Both the position numbers and the translations under genes were made by a program. The notes under the pieces are model-generated. The model was not told the origin of the DNA. It saw only the letters and a list, made by a program, of their open reading frames with translations, and ran no database searches. Shown one piece after another: positions 25,258 through 33,674 of a stretch of DNA of 64,000 nt (position 1 is its first letter; each line of letters opens with the position of its first letter). The stretch is from Solwaraspora sp. WMMD406 (GTDB lineage: Bacteria; Actinomycetota; Actinomycetes; Mycobacteriales; Micromonosporaceae), in assembly GCF_029626025.1 (NCBI RefSeq), contig NZ_JARUBF010000001.1:3968001-4032000 (forward strand). Reading direction: 5' to 3'.

Positions 25258-26157
25258 ATGAGCACCGGAATGCCCGTCGACTGGTCCAGTCTGGCGTCGC
25301 AGCTGGTCGACGCGGCCCGGCGGGACCGGCCCTGGTATCTGGCGCGTGCCCGTGAGCTGGTCGGTTCCGCCGACCGGCTCGCCGTCGACATCGGCTGCGG
25401 CGCCGGCGGGATGACCCTGGCCATCGCCCGGACCATGACCTGCGGCCGGATCGTCGCCGTGGACGCGAGCCAGGACATCCTCGACGCCGCCCGCGACCAC
25501 ATCAGCGACGAATGGTCCGACCCCCGGGTAAGTGTGGAACTGTCACGGGTCGACATCCCCGCCGGAACCGCGACTTTGCGGCAGACGCTCGGCGGACCAG
25601 CCGACCTGGTCTGGGCATCAGCTGCGGTGCACCACGTCGGTGACCAGCAGGCTGCGGTCACCGCTCTCGCCGGGCTGCTCGCACCTGGCGGACGACTCGC
25701 TCTTGCCGAGGGTGGTCTGCCGGAGCAACACCTTCCCTGGGACGTCGGCCTGGGTGAACCCGGTCTGGAAGGCCGGCTTCACGCGGCCCAGGACCGCTGG
25801 TTCGCCCAGATGCGGGCGGCGCTGCCCGACAGCCGTCGGATGCCGTACGGGTGGACCGAGACGCTTCGGCGTGCCGGGCTGTCGTCAGTGACGACCAGCA
25901 GCACCTTGCTCGAACGGCCAGCACCGCTGACCGACGCCGACCGGGGAGTGGTACTTGCCAACCTTGCACATCGGGTCGGCTGGTTGAGGCCCACCGGCCT
26001 GGTCGCAACCGACGACCTCGACGCCTGGGACCGCCTTCTCGACCCTGCGGACGAACACTGGCTGGGTCTCCGCCTCGACCTGTTTCGGCTATCCGTCCGC
26101 AGCGTGCACCTCGGAGTGCGCCACGCGGGTCAGGCAGGAGCCAACCCGGATCTCTGA
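25258..26157 (+). CDS. Class I SAM-dependent methyltransferase
   Basis: ATG 25258 is chosen over 25228 because GAAGG (25246-25250) is seven bases upstream; 299 residues. Motif I VDIGCGAGGM, motif II VAVDASQDIL, post-I acidic residues DLVWASAAVHHVGD and a C-terminal cap domain. This layout resembles small-molecule (UbiE/Coq5-like or natural-product) methyltransferases. Its last 28 bases overlap the convergent methyltransferase gene at 26130. Confidence 0.8.
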   Translation: MSTGMPVDWSSLASQLVDAARRDRPWYLARARELVGSADRLAVDIGCGAGGMTLAIARTMTCGRIVAVDASQDILDAARDHISDEWSDPRVSVELSRVDIPAGTATLRQTLGGPADLVWASAAVHHVGDQQAAVTALAGLLAPGGRLALAEGGLPEQHLPWDVGLGEPGLEGRLHAAQDRWFAQMRAALPDSRRMPYGWTETLRRAGLSSVTTSSTLLERPAPLTDADRGVVLANLAHRVGWLRPTGLVATDDLDAWDRLLDPADEHWLGLRLDLFRLSVRSVHLGVRHAGQAGANPDL

Positions 26158-26891
26158 CGTGGAACCGGGTCTGCCGGCGACGGCCGGAACGCCATCAGGG
26201 TTTGGTCTGCCTGCCGGTGGAGCACCGTCGCTTCGCCGAACCCGGCTTGTCGGGCAGTCGCACGGTGCCAGTCGACCGGAGCGACGAACTCGGCGCAGGC
26301 GATTCCGCTCATCGCCACCGCTCGCTCGCTCAGCAGCGACGCCATCGCTGGCTCGCGGCCGAGGCTGGTCCACCAGGCGGTCCACGGGGCGTCCCCACCG
26401 TTCGAGGGCCGTGTCGGGGCAGTGGCATCCGGCATGACGTCGCCGACGAGAAGCACCCCGCCGGGTCGTAGCAGTTGTCGGGCCTCGGCGTACCAGGTCC
26501 GAACCCGGTCCTGGCTGAGGTAATGCACGGTCATCAGGGCCAACACCAGGTCATAGGGCCCGTCTGCGCACGAGATCCAGCCAGGGGAGTTGATGTCGGC
26601 GCGGATGGTGTGTAGCTGCGTCACCGCGGTGTCTGCCAGTGCGAGCAGCGCCGGGTCGATGTCCAGCACGGTGACATGCGCGTCGGGCCACCGGCCCAGG
26701 ATCGCTTCGGCGGTGGTGCCCGGGCCGCCTCCGATGTCGAGAACCCGATCGGGTGTCCGCCCGTGGACCTGTTCGGCGGCGGCGAGGCCGGCGATGAGCT
26801 GTTCGGCGCGGCCGGGTTGGTAGCGGTGCATCATCGTCTCCCAGTCGCCGCGCCACCGGGAGACGCGGTCCGGGTCGAGGGCGGCCGCCAT
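26130..26891 (-). CDS. Class I SAM-dependent methyltransferase (minus strand)
   Basis: This is 253 residues from ATG 26891. Motif I is VLDIGGGPGTTAE and motif II VTVLDIDPALL, followed by DLVLALMTVHYLS. The N-terminus (RWRGDWETMMHRYQPGR) resembles small-molecule methyltransferases that bind substrate with an N-terminal lid. It is convergent and overlapping with the plus-strand methyltransferase before it, and divergent from the one after it. The substrate cannot be predicted. Confidence 0.8.
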   Translation of the reverse strand: MAAALDPDRVSRWRGDWETMMHRYQPGRAEQLIAGLAAAEQVHGRTPDRVLDIGGGPGTTAEAILGRWPDAHVTVLDIDPALLALADTAVTQLHTIRADINSPGWISCADGPYDLVLALMTVHYLSQDRVRTWYAEARQLLRPGGVLLVGDVMPDATAPTRPSNGGDAPWTAWWTSLGREPAMASLLSERAVAMSGIACAEFVAPVDWHRATARQAGFGEATVLHRQADQTLMAFRPSPADPVPRQRSGLAPA

Positions 26892-26996
26892 CGTCGGTCA
26901 GGAATCGGGCCGGGGTTGCCAGATGATCGACCGCGACATCTTCTGCTTCGTCGGGGCCACGGCATCTCCGATCGTGAGACGGCTGAGCGTCAGCTT

Positions 26997-27019
26997 ACCA
27001 GTACTGGTTATCGTTTGCA
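26997..27019. promoter_or_regulatory. Palindrome plus Fur-like motif in a divergent promoter
   Basis: ACCAGTACTGGT (26997-27008) is a perfect 12-bp palindrome. Overlapping it, TGGTTATCGTTTGCA (27005-27019) matches 12 of 15 positions of the motif at 28826-28840 in front of the ABC/ECF operon. The site lies about 106 bp from the minus-strand methyltransferase start and 127 bp from the plus-strand one. A shared metal-responsive regulator is possible. Confidence 0.35.
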
Positions 27020-27145
27020 TCAGCGTCGTCGTCTGGCCGGTCGTGTCCCCTGGCGGGTGCTGCAGGTGCAGCCTGCACGGCGGGCGCCGAGCCGAAGGTC
27101 TTGTCACACTCGGTAACCAATGAAATTCGGAAGGACAAGAACGCG

Positions 27146-27853
27146 ATGACATATTCGGAGGATGCCCAGGCGGTTGTCACGGAGTACTGGAGCAAAGCAG
27201 GGGAGGCCTACGACGTACATCCGACCAGCGTGCTGCACGCCGGTGCGGCGGCCGAGCTTTGGCGAGGCCTCTGGGCCTCTCGGCTGCCGAATCCGCCGGC
27301 CGATGTGCTCGACGTAGGCACCGGCACCGGGCTGGTGGCGATGGAGCTGTGGCGACTCGGCCATCGTGTGACCGGCGTCGACCTCGCCGAGGGCATGCTC
27401 GACTTCGCCCGTGCCAAAGCACGTCAAGTACAGAACGCGCCTGTCTTCGTGGTCGGCGACGCCGTCTCGCCACCCTTCCCGGAGGGCGGCTTCGACGCGA
27501 TCACGGCGCGTTACGTGCTCTGGACTTTGCGCGAACCCGAACGGGCGCTGAGCAACTGGCGACGTCTCCTGCGCCCCGGCGGTCGCATCGCCATCGTAGA
27601 TGGTACTTGGGGCGATATGTACACGAGCACCTACGATCAGGACACCGCAGCTGCCCTGACTTTGGCTAGCGCGACCTCCGCCGGGGAATACGCGACCGCG
27701 ATCGAAGTCGCCGGTTTCCATGATGTCGCTGTACAAGAACTCACCGAACTCTACGAGATCGAGCTTCGGCACAGCGTCGAAAACGAAGACGTCGATTCGT
27801 CCAAGGTTCGCTTGCAGTATCTGATCACTGCGGCCAGAGGAGATGCGGCGTAA
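27146..27853 (+). CDS. Class I SAM-dependent methyltransferase
   Basis: ATG 27146 follows GGAAGGA (27129-27135); 235 residues. Motif I is VLDVGTGTGLVAM, motif II VTGVDLAEGML, with DAITARYVLWTLREPERAL matching the UbiE/Menaquinone-type and natural-product methyltransferases. The gene continues into a small ORF that overlaps its stop, then the TetR gene converges. It is close to the metal-uptake operon and shares an operator-like motif with it, so a role in making or tailoring a small metallophore is conceivable but unproven. Confidence 0.8.
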   Translation: MTYSEDAQAVVTEYWSKAGEAYDVHPTSVLHAGAAAELWRGLWASRLPNPPADVLDVGTGTGLVAMELWRLGHRVTGVDLAEGMLDFARAKARQVQNAPVFVVGDAVSPPFPEGGFDAITARYVLWTLREPERALSNWRRLLRPGGRIAIVDGTWGDMYTSTYDQDTAAALTLASATSAGEYATAIEVAGFHDVAVQELTELYEIELRHSVENEDVDSSKVRLQYLITAARGDAA

Positions 27854-28022
27854 GTACGAGGTGCTCCTGGACGTGAACGACGTGACCCTCGGCTACGGGG
27901 TCCGGATGCGGGTGGACCGACAAGGACTCGATGACGCCGTGGTGCGCTGCACCAGCGAACGCCAGGCGCACCTGGTACGTCAGGCGATCGAGGACAGGTG
28001 GGGCACTACCCCGCGGTGCTGA
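27843..28022 (+). CDS. Small hypothetical protein (59 residues)
   Basis: ATG 27843 overlaps the methyltransferase stop by 11 bases; AGAGG lies two bases before it, which is too close for a strong site. The peptide starts MRRKYEVLLDVNDVTLGYGV and ends in a TGA at 28020, overlapping the 3' end of the convergent TetR gene by 17 bases. The composition is protein-like and codon third positions are G/C rich. No family is recognised. Confidence 0.35.
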   Translation: MRRKYEVLLDVNDVTLGYGVRMRVDRQGLDDAVVRCTSERQAHLVRQAIEDRWGTTPRC

Positions 28023-28713
28023 CTCCTGCCCGCCCGATGGTGGCGTCAAGTCCGGCGATCGTGATGTCCACCACGAACCGGTAATAGTCCCAGCGCATCT
28101 TCATCGCGATTTCGCCACCCTCCGCAAACGGGCGGATGACCTCCTGACCCATCGCTCGTACCCCGGCTGACGAGGTGGGCATCTGCTCGAACTCGGCCAT
28201 CATCGAGGCGTGGTCGCGTGGGCCGTCACCCTCGTGTTGGAGCCGATCGTCGCCCATCGACACCGTGAGCATGGCGTTGTTGAGCAGCGCTGCGTAGGCC
28301 ATACCTGACCGGGTGCTGAAGCCCGCGCCGTGGAGAACGGCCATGCCGGCCTCGAGAACGGGCAGTGCCGCAGGAAGCGTCGGGCCGTGCATGAGCATCC
28401 ACTTCGCCGCCCCGGGATACTCTGCGGCTCGCGGGCCGGCGGTGTAGAGGAGGGCGCGGAACCACTCCTGCCAGGGCAGGTCTGACCCAGGTGGCTCGAT
28501 CCGTTCAAGCATCCGCTCGACGACCCTCCGGCACAGGAGATCCTTCCCGCCGACGTGGTGGTAGATCACGGACGCGGCTACACCGAGCCGCCCTGCGAGG
28601 TCACGGATAGACCAACTCATCAGATGCGTCTCCCGGGTCAGCTCCGTCGCCGCGTCGACGACGCGCTGTGGGGTGAGGCCGACATGGAACCGCTCGGGGT
28701 TCGTCGTGGTCAC
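28006..28713 (-). CDS. TetR family transcriptional regulator
   Basis: This is 235 residues. The helix-turn-helix is WSIRDLAGRLGVAASVIYHHV (quoted in part: LAGRLGVAASVIYHHV) at about residues 35-55, followed by a TetR_C-like helical half. It is divergent from the ABC/ECF operon with about 150 bp between starts. The 11-bp palindrome GAACACTGTTC in that gap is a typical TetR-size operator. It probably represses the transporter operon until a ligand, perhaps the imported compound, is present. Confidence 0.85.
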   Translation of the reverse strand: MTTTNPERFHVGLTPQRVVDAATELTRETHLMSWSIRDLAGRLGVAASVIYHHVGGKDLLCRRVVERMLERIEPPGSDLPWQEWFRALLYTAGPRAAEYPGAAKWMLMHGPTLPAALPVLEAGMAVLHGAGFSTRSGMAYAALLNNAMLTVSMGDDRLQHEGDGPRDHASMMAEFEQMPTSSAGVRAMGQEVIRPFAEGGEIAMKMRWDYYRFVVDITIAGLDATIGRAGVSTAG

Positions 28714-28764
28714 AGTGGCTCCTCCGGCTCGACGCGCGTCGACTCATTATGCGCGACCGGCTGT

Positions 28765-28783
28765 TGAGGTAAGGCTTGCCTTA
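28765..28783. promoter_or_regulatory. Candidate DtxR/IdeR iron box
   Basis: TGAGGTAAGGCTTGCCTTA matches 14 of 19 bases of the iron-box consensus TTAGGTTAGGCTAACCTAA. It contains the perfect palindrome GTAAGGC-TT-GCCTTAC (28769-28784). It lies about 80 bp before the ABC start and about 55 bp before the TetR start. Confidence 0.65.
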
Positions 28784-28805
28784 CTGTACCTTCGCGGCTA
28801 GATTA

Positions 28806-28816
28806 GAACACTGTTC
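28806..28816. promoter_or_regulatory. Candidate TetR operator
   Basis: GAACACTGTTC is a perfect 5-1-5 palindrome between the divergent TetR and ABC genes. Position and size fit autoregulation by the adjacent TetR protein. Confidence 0.4.
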
Positions 28817-28825
28817 AGTCGGGTA

Positions 28826-28840
28826 TGGTAATCGTTGTCA
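28826..28840 (+). promoter_or_regulatory. Candidate Fur/Zur-family 7-1-7 site
   Basis: TGGTAATCGTTGTCA matches 12 of 15 bases of the general Fur-family 7-1-7 pattern TGATAATCATTATCA. It is 26 bp before the GTG of the ABC operon and so covers the likely transcription start or leader. A related motif lies at 27005-27019. Confidence 0.4.
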
Positions 28841-28865
28841 ACACCAGCTGGAGGAGAGTGTGCGC

Positions 28866-30653
28866 GTGGCCGAGGAGCGGACCGGGACCTTGGGGAGGCA
28901 GTCGACGGGGGAGTCGTTCTTCGCGCCGGTGCGCGGCAGTCTCGCCGGGATCGTCTCGTTGAGCGTGCTCGGGGCAGTCAGCGGCGTGATCCCCTTCGTC
29001 GCGATCGTCGAGCTGGCACGTGCGCTCCTGCCCGCGCTGTCCGGTGGCGAGATCGACGCCGTCCGGGTGTGGATCATCGTCGCGGTCGCTGTGGCGGCCC
29101 TGTTCGTGAGCTTCGGGGCGGCGTTCCTATCAGGGCTGGTGAGTCACTTCGCTGACGCGGAACTGCAGCTGTCACTGCGTAAGCGCATCGTGCGGCATCT
29201 GCAGCGGTTGCCGTTGGGCTGGTTCGACCGGCGCACATCCGGTACGGTGCGCAAGCTCGTCGAGAACGACGTCGTCGCGCTACATCAGTTGGTCGCTCAC
29301 GCGATTCACGACGTCGTCACCGCGGTCACGGTACCCGTGGTCAGTCTCGTCTACCTGTTCGTCGTGCAGTGGCAACTTGCGTTGGCTGCGCTCGTGCCGC
29401 TCGTCGCCACGGCGATCATGTATCCGCTGCTGATGCGCGGAGGCGCGGAGAAGTATCGGCAGTACGACGATTCCACCGCCGCGCTGTCAGGGGCGACGGT
29501 TGAGTTCGTGCATGGCATCGCGGTGGTGAAGCGGTTCGGGCAGCTCGGACGCAGTCACCGACGGTACCGGGACGAGACGAGGAAGTACGTCCGGTTCGTC
29601 GCTGAATGGACCCGCGAGACCGCGGCGATGTTCACCGTCATCGAGATCATCACATCCCCGGTGGTCGTCTTGGTATGGCTTCTCGCCGTCGGCTCCTGGC
29701 TCGTGAACGCCGGGGCCGCGGATCCGATCGAGGTGCTGCCCGGCCTGCTGCTCGGGCTCGGCCTGACCAGCCCGCTGATGAAGCTCGGGGCATCGGCGCA
29801 GTTTCTGCGCAATGCCACGAAGGCGCGGCAATCACTCGCCGAGTTTCTGGACCTGCCCTCCATTCCGGACCCGGACCTCCCGCGTAGTCCTGAGGGGCAC
29901 GACGTCGCGTTCGACGGTCTCTCGTTCGGCTACGACCGCGACCACCGGGTGTTGCATGAGATCACCGCAGCGTGTGCACCCGGCACCGTCACCGCACTGG
30001 TCGGTGCCTCCGGGTCCGGAAAATCGACGCTCGCCAAGCTCGTGCCCCGCTTCTATGACGCCCAGGAGGGCCGGGTGGCGATCGGCTCCGCCGACGTGCG
30101 ACATGTCGGCTCGGCCGAGCTGTACAGGTCGGCCGGGTTCGTGTTCCAGGACGTGCAACTGCTGCGGGCGAGCTTGCGCGACAACATTCGGCTCACCCGT
30201 CCTGAAGCGACGGACGAGGAGGTGGAGACGGCGGCGCGCGCCGCGCAGATCCACGACCGGATTCTCCGGTTCGAGCGTGGCTATGATGCCGTGGTCGGTG
30301 AGGACGCCAACCTCTCTGGAGGCGAGGCGCAGCGCGTGACGATCGCCCGCGCTCTGCTCGCTGATACACCGGTGCTTGTGCTGGATGAGGCGACCGCGTT
30401 CGCTGATCCCGACTCTGAATCGGCGATCCAGCGGGCGCTGTCGACGCTCGCCGCGGACAGGACCGTGTTGGTGATCGCACACCGCCTGCACACCATCACC
30501 GGTGCCGATCAGATCCTCGTGCTCGACGACGGTCGGATCGTTGAGCGGGGGACGCATGCGCAGCTCGTCACCGACAATGGCCGGTTCGCCCGCATGTGGG
30601 CCGACTACCAGGCGAACCATGCCCGCACTCTTCCCGAAGGGGCCCAGCGATGA
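28866..30653 (+). CDS. ABC transporter, fused permease-ATPase (IrtA/YbtP-like subunit)
   Basis: GTG 28866 is preceded by GGAGGAGAG with a seven-base spacer, giving 595 residues. The N-terminal half has six membrane helices of the type IV exporter fold. The C-terminal half is an ATPase with Walker A GASGSGKST (about 380), signature LSGGEAQR (about 483) and Walker B VLVLDEATAF. The partner follows with an ATGA overlap, so the two form a heterodimer. IrtAB/YbtPQ-type heterodimers have exporter folds but import ferric siderophores. With an iron box and an ECF importer in the same operon I infer metallophore uptake; drug export remains possible. Confidence 0.8.
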   Translation: MAEERTGTLGRQSTGESFFAPVRGSLAGIVSLSVLGAVSGVIPFVAIVELARALLPALSGGEIDAVRVWIIVAVAVAALFVSFGAAFLSGLVSHFADAELQLSLRKRIVRHLQRLPLGWFDRRTSGTVRKLVENDVVALHQLVAHAIHDVVTAVTVPVVSLVYLFVVQWQLALAALVPLVATAIMYPLLMRGGAEKYRQYDDSTAALSGATVEFVHGIAVVKRFGQLGRSHRRYRDETRKYVRFVAEWTRETAAMFTVIEIITSPVVVLVWLLAVGSWLVNAGAADPIEVLPGLLLGLGLTSPLMKLGASAQFLRNATKARQSLAEFLDLPSIPDPDLPRSPEGHDVAFDGLSFGYDRDHRVLHEITAACAPGTVTALVGASGSGKSTLAKLVPRFYDAQEGRVAIGSADVRHVGSAELYRSAGFVFQDVQLLRASLRDNIRLTRPEATDEEVETAARAAQIHDRILRFERGYDAVVGEDANLSGGEAQRVTIARALLADTPVLVLDEATAFADPDSESAIQRALSTLAADRTVLVIAHRLHTITGADQILVLDDGRIVERGTHAQLVTDNGRFARMWADYQANHARTLPEGAQR

Positions 30654-32383
30654 TCCGCCGGCTGCTGCACTATTCGTCCCCTGACGCCCGGCGACTGCTC
30701 ATCGCCGAGCTGGTGTTCATCGTCACCACCGCCGTTCTGCAGGGCATCGCGTTCCTTCTGCTTGTGCCGCTGCTGCGCGCCCTGTTCGCTGCCGACACCG
30801 CTGCGGCGGGGACCTGGCTGATCGCCGTGACCGTCGTCGGGGTCGGATACATGCTGACGACATGGTTCGCCAGTCAGATCGGGATGAAGGCCAGCAGCGC
30901 GCTACTCGACTCCCTGCTGACCCGGCTCGGCGACCGGCTGGTCGAACTTCCGGTGGCCTGGTTCGGCGCTGACCGCTCCGGGCTCATCGCCGGTATCGCC
31001 ACCCAGGGGGCGATGTTCGTTTCCACCCTGCCGTACGCGATCCTGCGGCAGATCATCATCGGGTTCGTCACGCCCGGCACGGTGCTGGTCGGAATGTACT
31101 TCTTCGACTGGCGCCTCGCACTGGCGATGACCGTCATGGTGCCCGTCCTGCTCATCGGCTACCGGTGGCTGCGCGCCGCGATCGGCCGCAGCGACGCAGT
31201 GCACGCCGAGGCCGTGACGGACGCGTCGAACCGGGTCATCGAGTTCGCCCGGGTCCAGCCTGCGCTGCGGACCGCAGGCGAGGGGTCGGTGGCGGACCGG
31301 CTGGTCGAAGACGCACTCCAGAACCAGCACCGCGCATACCGGGGCATGCTCGTCACCGGCGGCGCGGGCATCGCGACCTTCGCAGGCCTCGTACAACTCT
31401 CCCTGACGCTGCTGCTCGTCGTCGGCGCGTATCTTGCCGTCGGCGGTACCGTGGACATCGCCACGCTCATCGCGCTGCTCGTGCTCGGCGTGCGCTTCAA
31501 CGAGCCCATCGTCGCCGCCGGAGACCTCGGGGGCGGCGTCGCCGTCGCCCGCACCACCCTCGACCAGCTCGACCGCCTCGCCGCTGTCGCCGCGCTGCCT
31601 GAGCCGGAGACCGCCGCGTCGCCCACAGACTGGAGCATCGAGTTCGACGACGTTACCTTCGGCTACGGACACGCGCCGGTACTGCGGAACATCTCCTTCG
31701 TCGCGCCCTCAGGAGCGATGACGGCCATCGTCGGACCGTCCGGCTCCGGCAAGACGACGATCACGAAACTCATCGCCCGCCTCTACGACCCTGAGTCCGG
31801 CACCGTCTCCCTCGGCGGCGTGCCCCTGCCCGAACTCGGCACTGCCGTCGTCGAGGCCGCGGTGGCTCCCGTGTTCCAGGACGTGTACCTGTTCGATGAC
31901 ACGATCCTGAACAATGTGTGGATCGGGAACCCCGACCTGCCCCGGGAGGAGGTCATCGCCGCCGCAACGCGCGCGCGGGTCGATGAGATCGCCGACCGAC
32001 TTCCGGGGGGATGGGACGCCCGGGTCGGCGAAGGCGGAACCAATCTTTCCGGCGGCGAGCGCCAGCGCGTTTCCATCGCCCGCGCTCTGCTGAAAGACGC
32101 GCCTGTCGTGCTGCTGGACGAGGCCACCGCGGCTCTGGACATCGGTAATGAGATCGCGATCGGCGAGGCGCTGGACGCCATCCGCGCCGACCGGACTCTG
32201 ATCGTGGTCGCTCACCGGCTCCAGACGATTGTGACGGCCGATCGGATCATCATGCTCGACGGCGACGGCGGCATCCGCGAAACCGGAAGCCACGCCGAGC
32301 TGCTCGCCGTTGGCGGCGTCTACGCGGGTTACTGGCACGAACGTGTCGAGTCTGCCGGCTGGCAGCTGGCCCCACACAACTGA
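30650..32383 (+). CDS. ABC transporter, fused permease-ATPase (IrtB/YbtQ-like subunit)
   Basis: This is 577 residues from ATG 30650, which overlaps the previous TGA. It has six membrane helices, then an ATPase with Walker A GPSGSGKTT (about 363), signature LSGGERQR and Walker B VVLLDEATAAL. Both nucleotide sites of the predicted heterodimer look intact. The gap to the next gene is only 31 bp, consistent with one transcript through the ECF genes. Confidence 0.8.
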   Translation: MIRRLLHYSSPDARRLLIAELVFIVTTAVLQGIAFLLLVPLLRALFAADTAAAGTWLIAVTVVGVGYMLTTWFASQIGMKASSALLDSLLTRLGDRLVELPVAWFGADRSGLIAGIATQGAMFVSTLPYAILRQIIIGFVTPGTVLVGMYFFDWRLALAMTVMVPVLLIGYRWLRAAIGRSDAVHAEAVTDASNRVIEFARVQPALRTAGEGSVADRLVEDALQNQHRAYRGMLVTGGAGIATFAGLVQLSLTLLLVVGAYLAVGGTVDIATLIALLVLGVRFNEPIVAAGDLGGGVAVARTTLDQLDRLAAVAALPEPETAASPTDWSIEFDDVTFGYGHAPVLRNISFVAPSGAMTAIVGPSGSGKTTITKLIARLYDPESGTVSLGGVPLPELGTAVVEAAVAPVFQDVYLFDDTILNNVWIGNPDLPREEVIAAATRARVDEIADRLPGGWDARVGEGGTNLSGGERQRVSIARALLKDAPVVLLDEATAALDIGNEIAIGEALDAIRADRTLIVVAHRLQTIVTADRIIMLDGDGGIRETGSHAELLAVGGVYAGYWHERVESAGWQLAPHN

Positions 32384-32414
32384 CCCGACCCCAATCCTGT
32401 GCAGAGGACCCGAT

Positions 32415-33047
32415 ATGACCGATGAGACCCTCGCCGCGCCCGCCGTCGAACGGCAGCGCTTCTCGATCAAGCTCAGTGCGCGCGATCTGCTGAACGTGGC
32501 GATCTTCGCCGTCATCTACTTCGTGATCATCTTTGCCGTCGCAATGATCGGCATCATCAGTCCAGTCCTGATGCTCATCACGCTGCCGCTGGGGCCGATC
32601 GCGGCCGGCATCCCGTACATGCTCTTCCTCACGCGAATCCGTCATCCCGGCATGGTCTCGCTGTTCGGCGTCGTCGTCGCACTCCTCTACCTCATGATGG
32701 GACACCCCTGGCAGAGCGCCGTCGTCACCATCATGCTTTCCGTGGTGGCGGAACTAGTGCTCTGGGCCGGAAAGTACCGCTCGAAATGGGCCGCGATCTG
32801 GACGTACGTCGTGTTCTCCGCCTGGTTCGTCGGCCCTTGGATTCCGTTCTTCCTGGATCCCGCCGGCTATCTGGAGTCATCCGGGAGCCAGGCGATGGGC
32901 GAGGCGTACATGCGCGACTTCGAGCAGGTCGTCACCGTCACCACCGTCAGCATCATGGTCGCGGCCACCCTGGTGTGCGGATTCCTCGGAGCGCTACTGG
33001 GCACCGCGTTGCTAGGCAAGCACTTCCGGAGAGCGGGCCTGGCATGA
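32415..33047 (+). CDS. ECF transporter S component, MptD-like family (copy 1)
   Basis: This is 210 residues from ATG 32415 with AGAGGA nearby upstream. It has five or six membrane helices and starts RFSIKLSARDLLNVAIFAVIYF, quoted here in part as RDLLNVAIFAVIYF. The family is recognised by short helices and G-x-P-Y-M-L-F-L-T-R-I/V loops (GIPYMLFLTRIRHPG). S components give substrate specificity to ECF importers. It is about 45 percent similar by eye to the next gene, so the operon encodes two related S subunits. Confidence 0.75.
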   Translation: MTDETLAAPAVERQRFSIKLSARDLLNVAIFAVIYFVIIFAVAMIGIISPVLMLITLPLGPIAAGIPYMLFLTRIRHPGMVSLFGVVVALLYLMMGHPWQSAVVTIMLSVVAELVLWAGKYRSKWAAIWTYVVFSAWFVGPWIPFFLDPAGYLESSGSQAMGEAYMRDFEQVVTVTTVSIMVAATLVCGFLGALLGTALLGKHFRRAGLA

Positions 33048-33068
33048 GCATCGACACCAGCCCAACCG

Positions 33069-33674
33069 GTGCCGACCCAGCCACGGTTCTCGCTGCGGTT
33101 CCCAGCACGAGACCTCGTCAACGTAGCGATCTTCGCCAGCGTCTTCATCGTCGCCACCTACGCGATCGGCATGGTCGGCCTCATCTCCCCGCTGACCTGG
33201 CTGCTCGTGGTGCCTGCCTCGATCATCGTCAACGGGATCCCGTTCATGCTCTTCCTGACCCGGGTGAAGCATGCCGGTACGGTGGCCCTCTTCGGTGTGA
33301 TCGTCGGGCTGTTCTATCTCCTCACCGGGAACACACTGGTCAGCACGATGGCCATCGTGCTACTCGGGATGGCCGCCGAACTCATTCTGCTCGCCGCCCA
33401 CTACCGGTCGAGGTGGGCCGCCATCTGGGCGTACACAGTGTTCAGCCTGGGCTTCTTCTCTCCGTTCCTGCCGTTGTTGTACGACCGCGAGGGCTACTTC
33501 GCGACCGCCGGTTGGACCCGGATGGGCGACGACTACGTGCGGGCGTCCGACGAGATGCACTCTGCCCCGGTGCTCGGCCTGCTCGCGCTGGGCATCCTCA
33601 TCGCTGGATTCCTGGGAGGGCTGCTGGGCTCGGCGGTCCTAGGCAAGCACTTTGTCCGCGCCGGCCTTGCCTGA
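33069..33674 (+). CDS. ECF transporter S component, MptD-like family (copy 2; start unclear)
   Basis: The frame with family similarity (RDLVNVAIF, GIPFMLFLTRVKHAG) can only start at GTG 33069, giving 201 residues and no good ribosome site. An ATG at 33044 overlaps the upstream stop (ATGA), which is the spacing used elsewhere in this operon. It reads MSIDTSPTGADPAT, which fits the expected N-terminus, but in another frame. A single-base shift near 33075-33095 would join the two. The rest of the protein is intact with about six membrane helices. Confidence 0.7.
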   Translation: MPTQPRFSLRFPARDLVNVAIFASVFIVATYAIGMVGLISPLTWLLVVPASIIVNGIPFMLFLTRVKHAGTVALFGVIVGLFYLLTGNTLVSTMAIVLLGMAAELILLAAHYRSRWAAIWAYTVFSLGFFSPFLPLLYDREGYFATAGWTRMGDDYVRASDEMHSAPVLGLLALGILIAGFLGGLLGSAVLGKHFVRAGLA

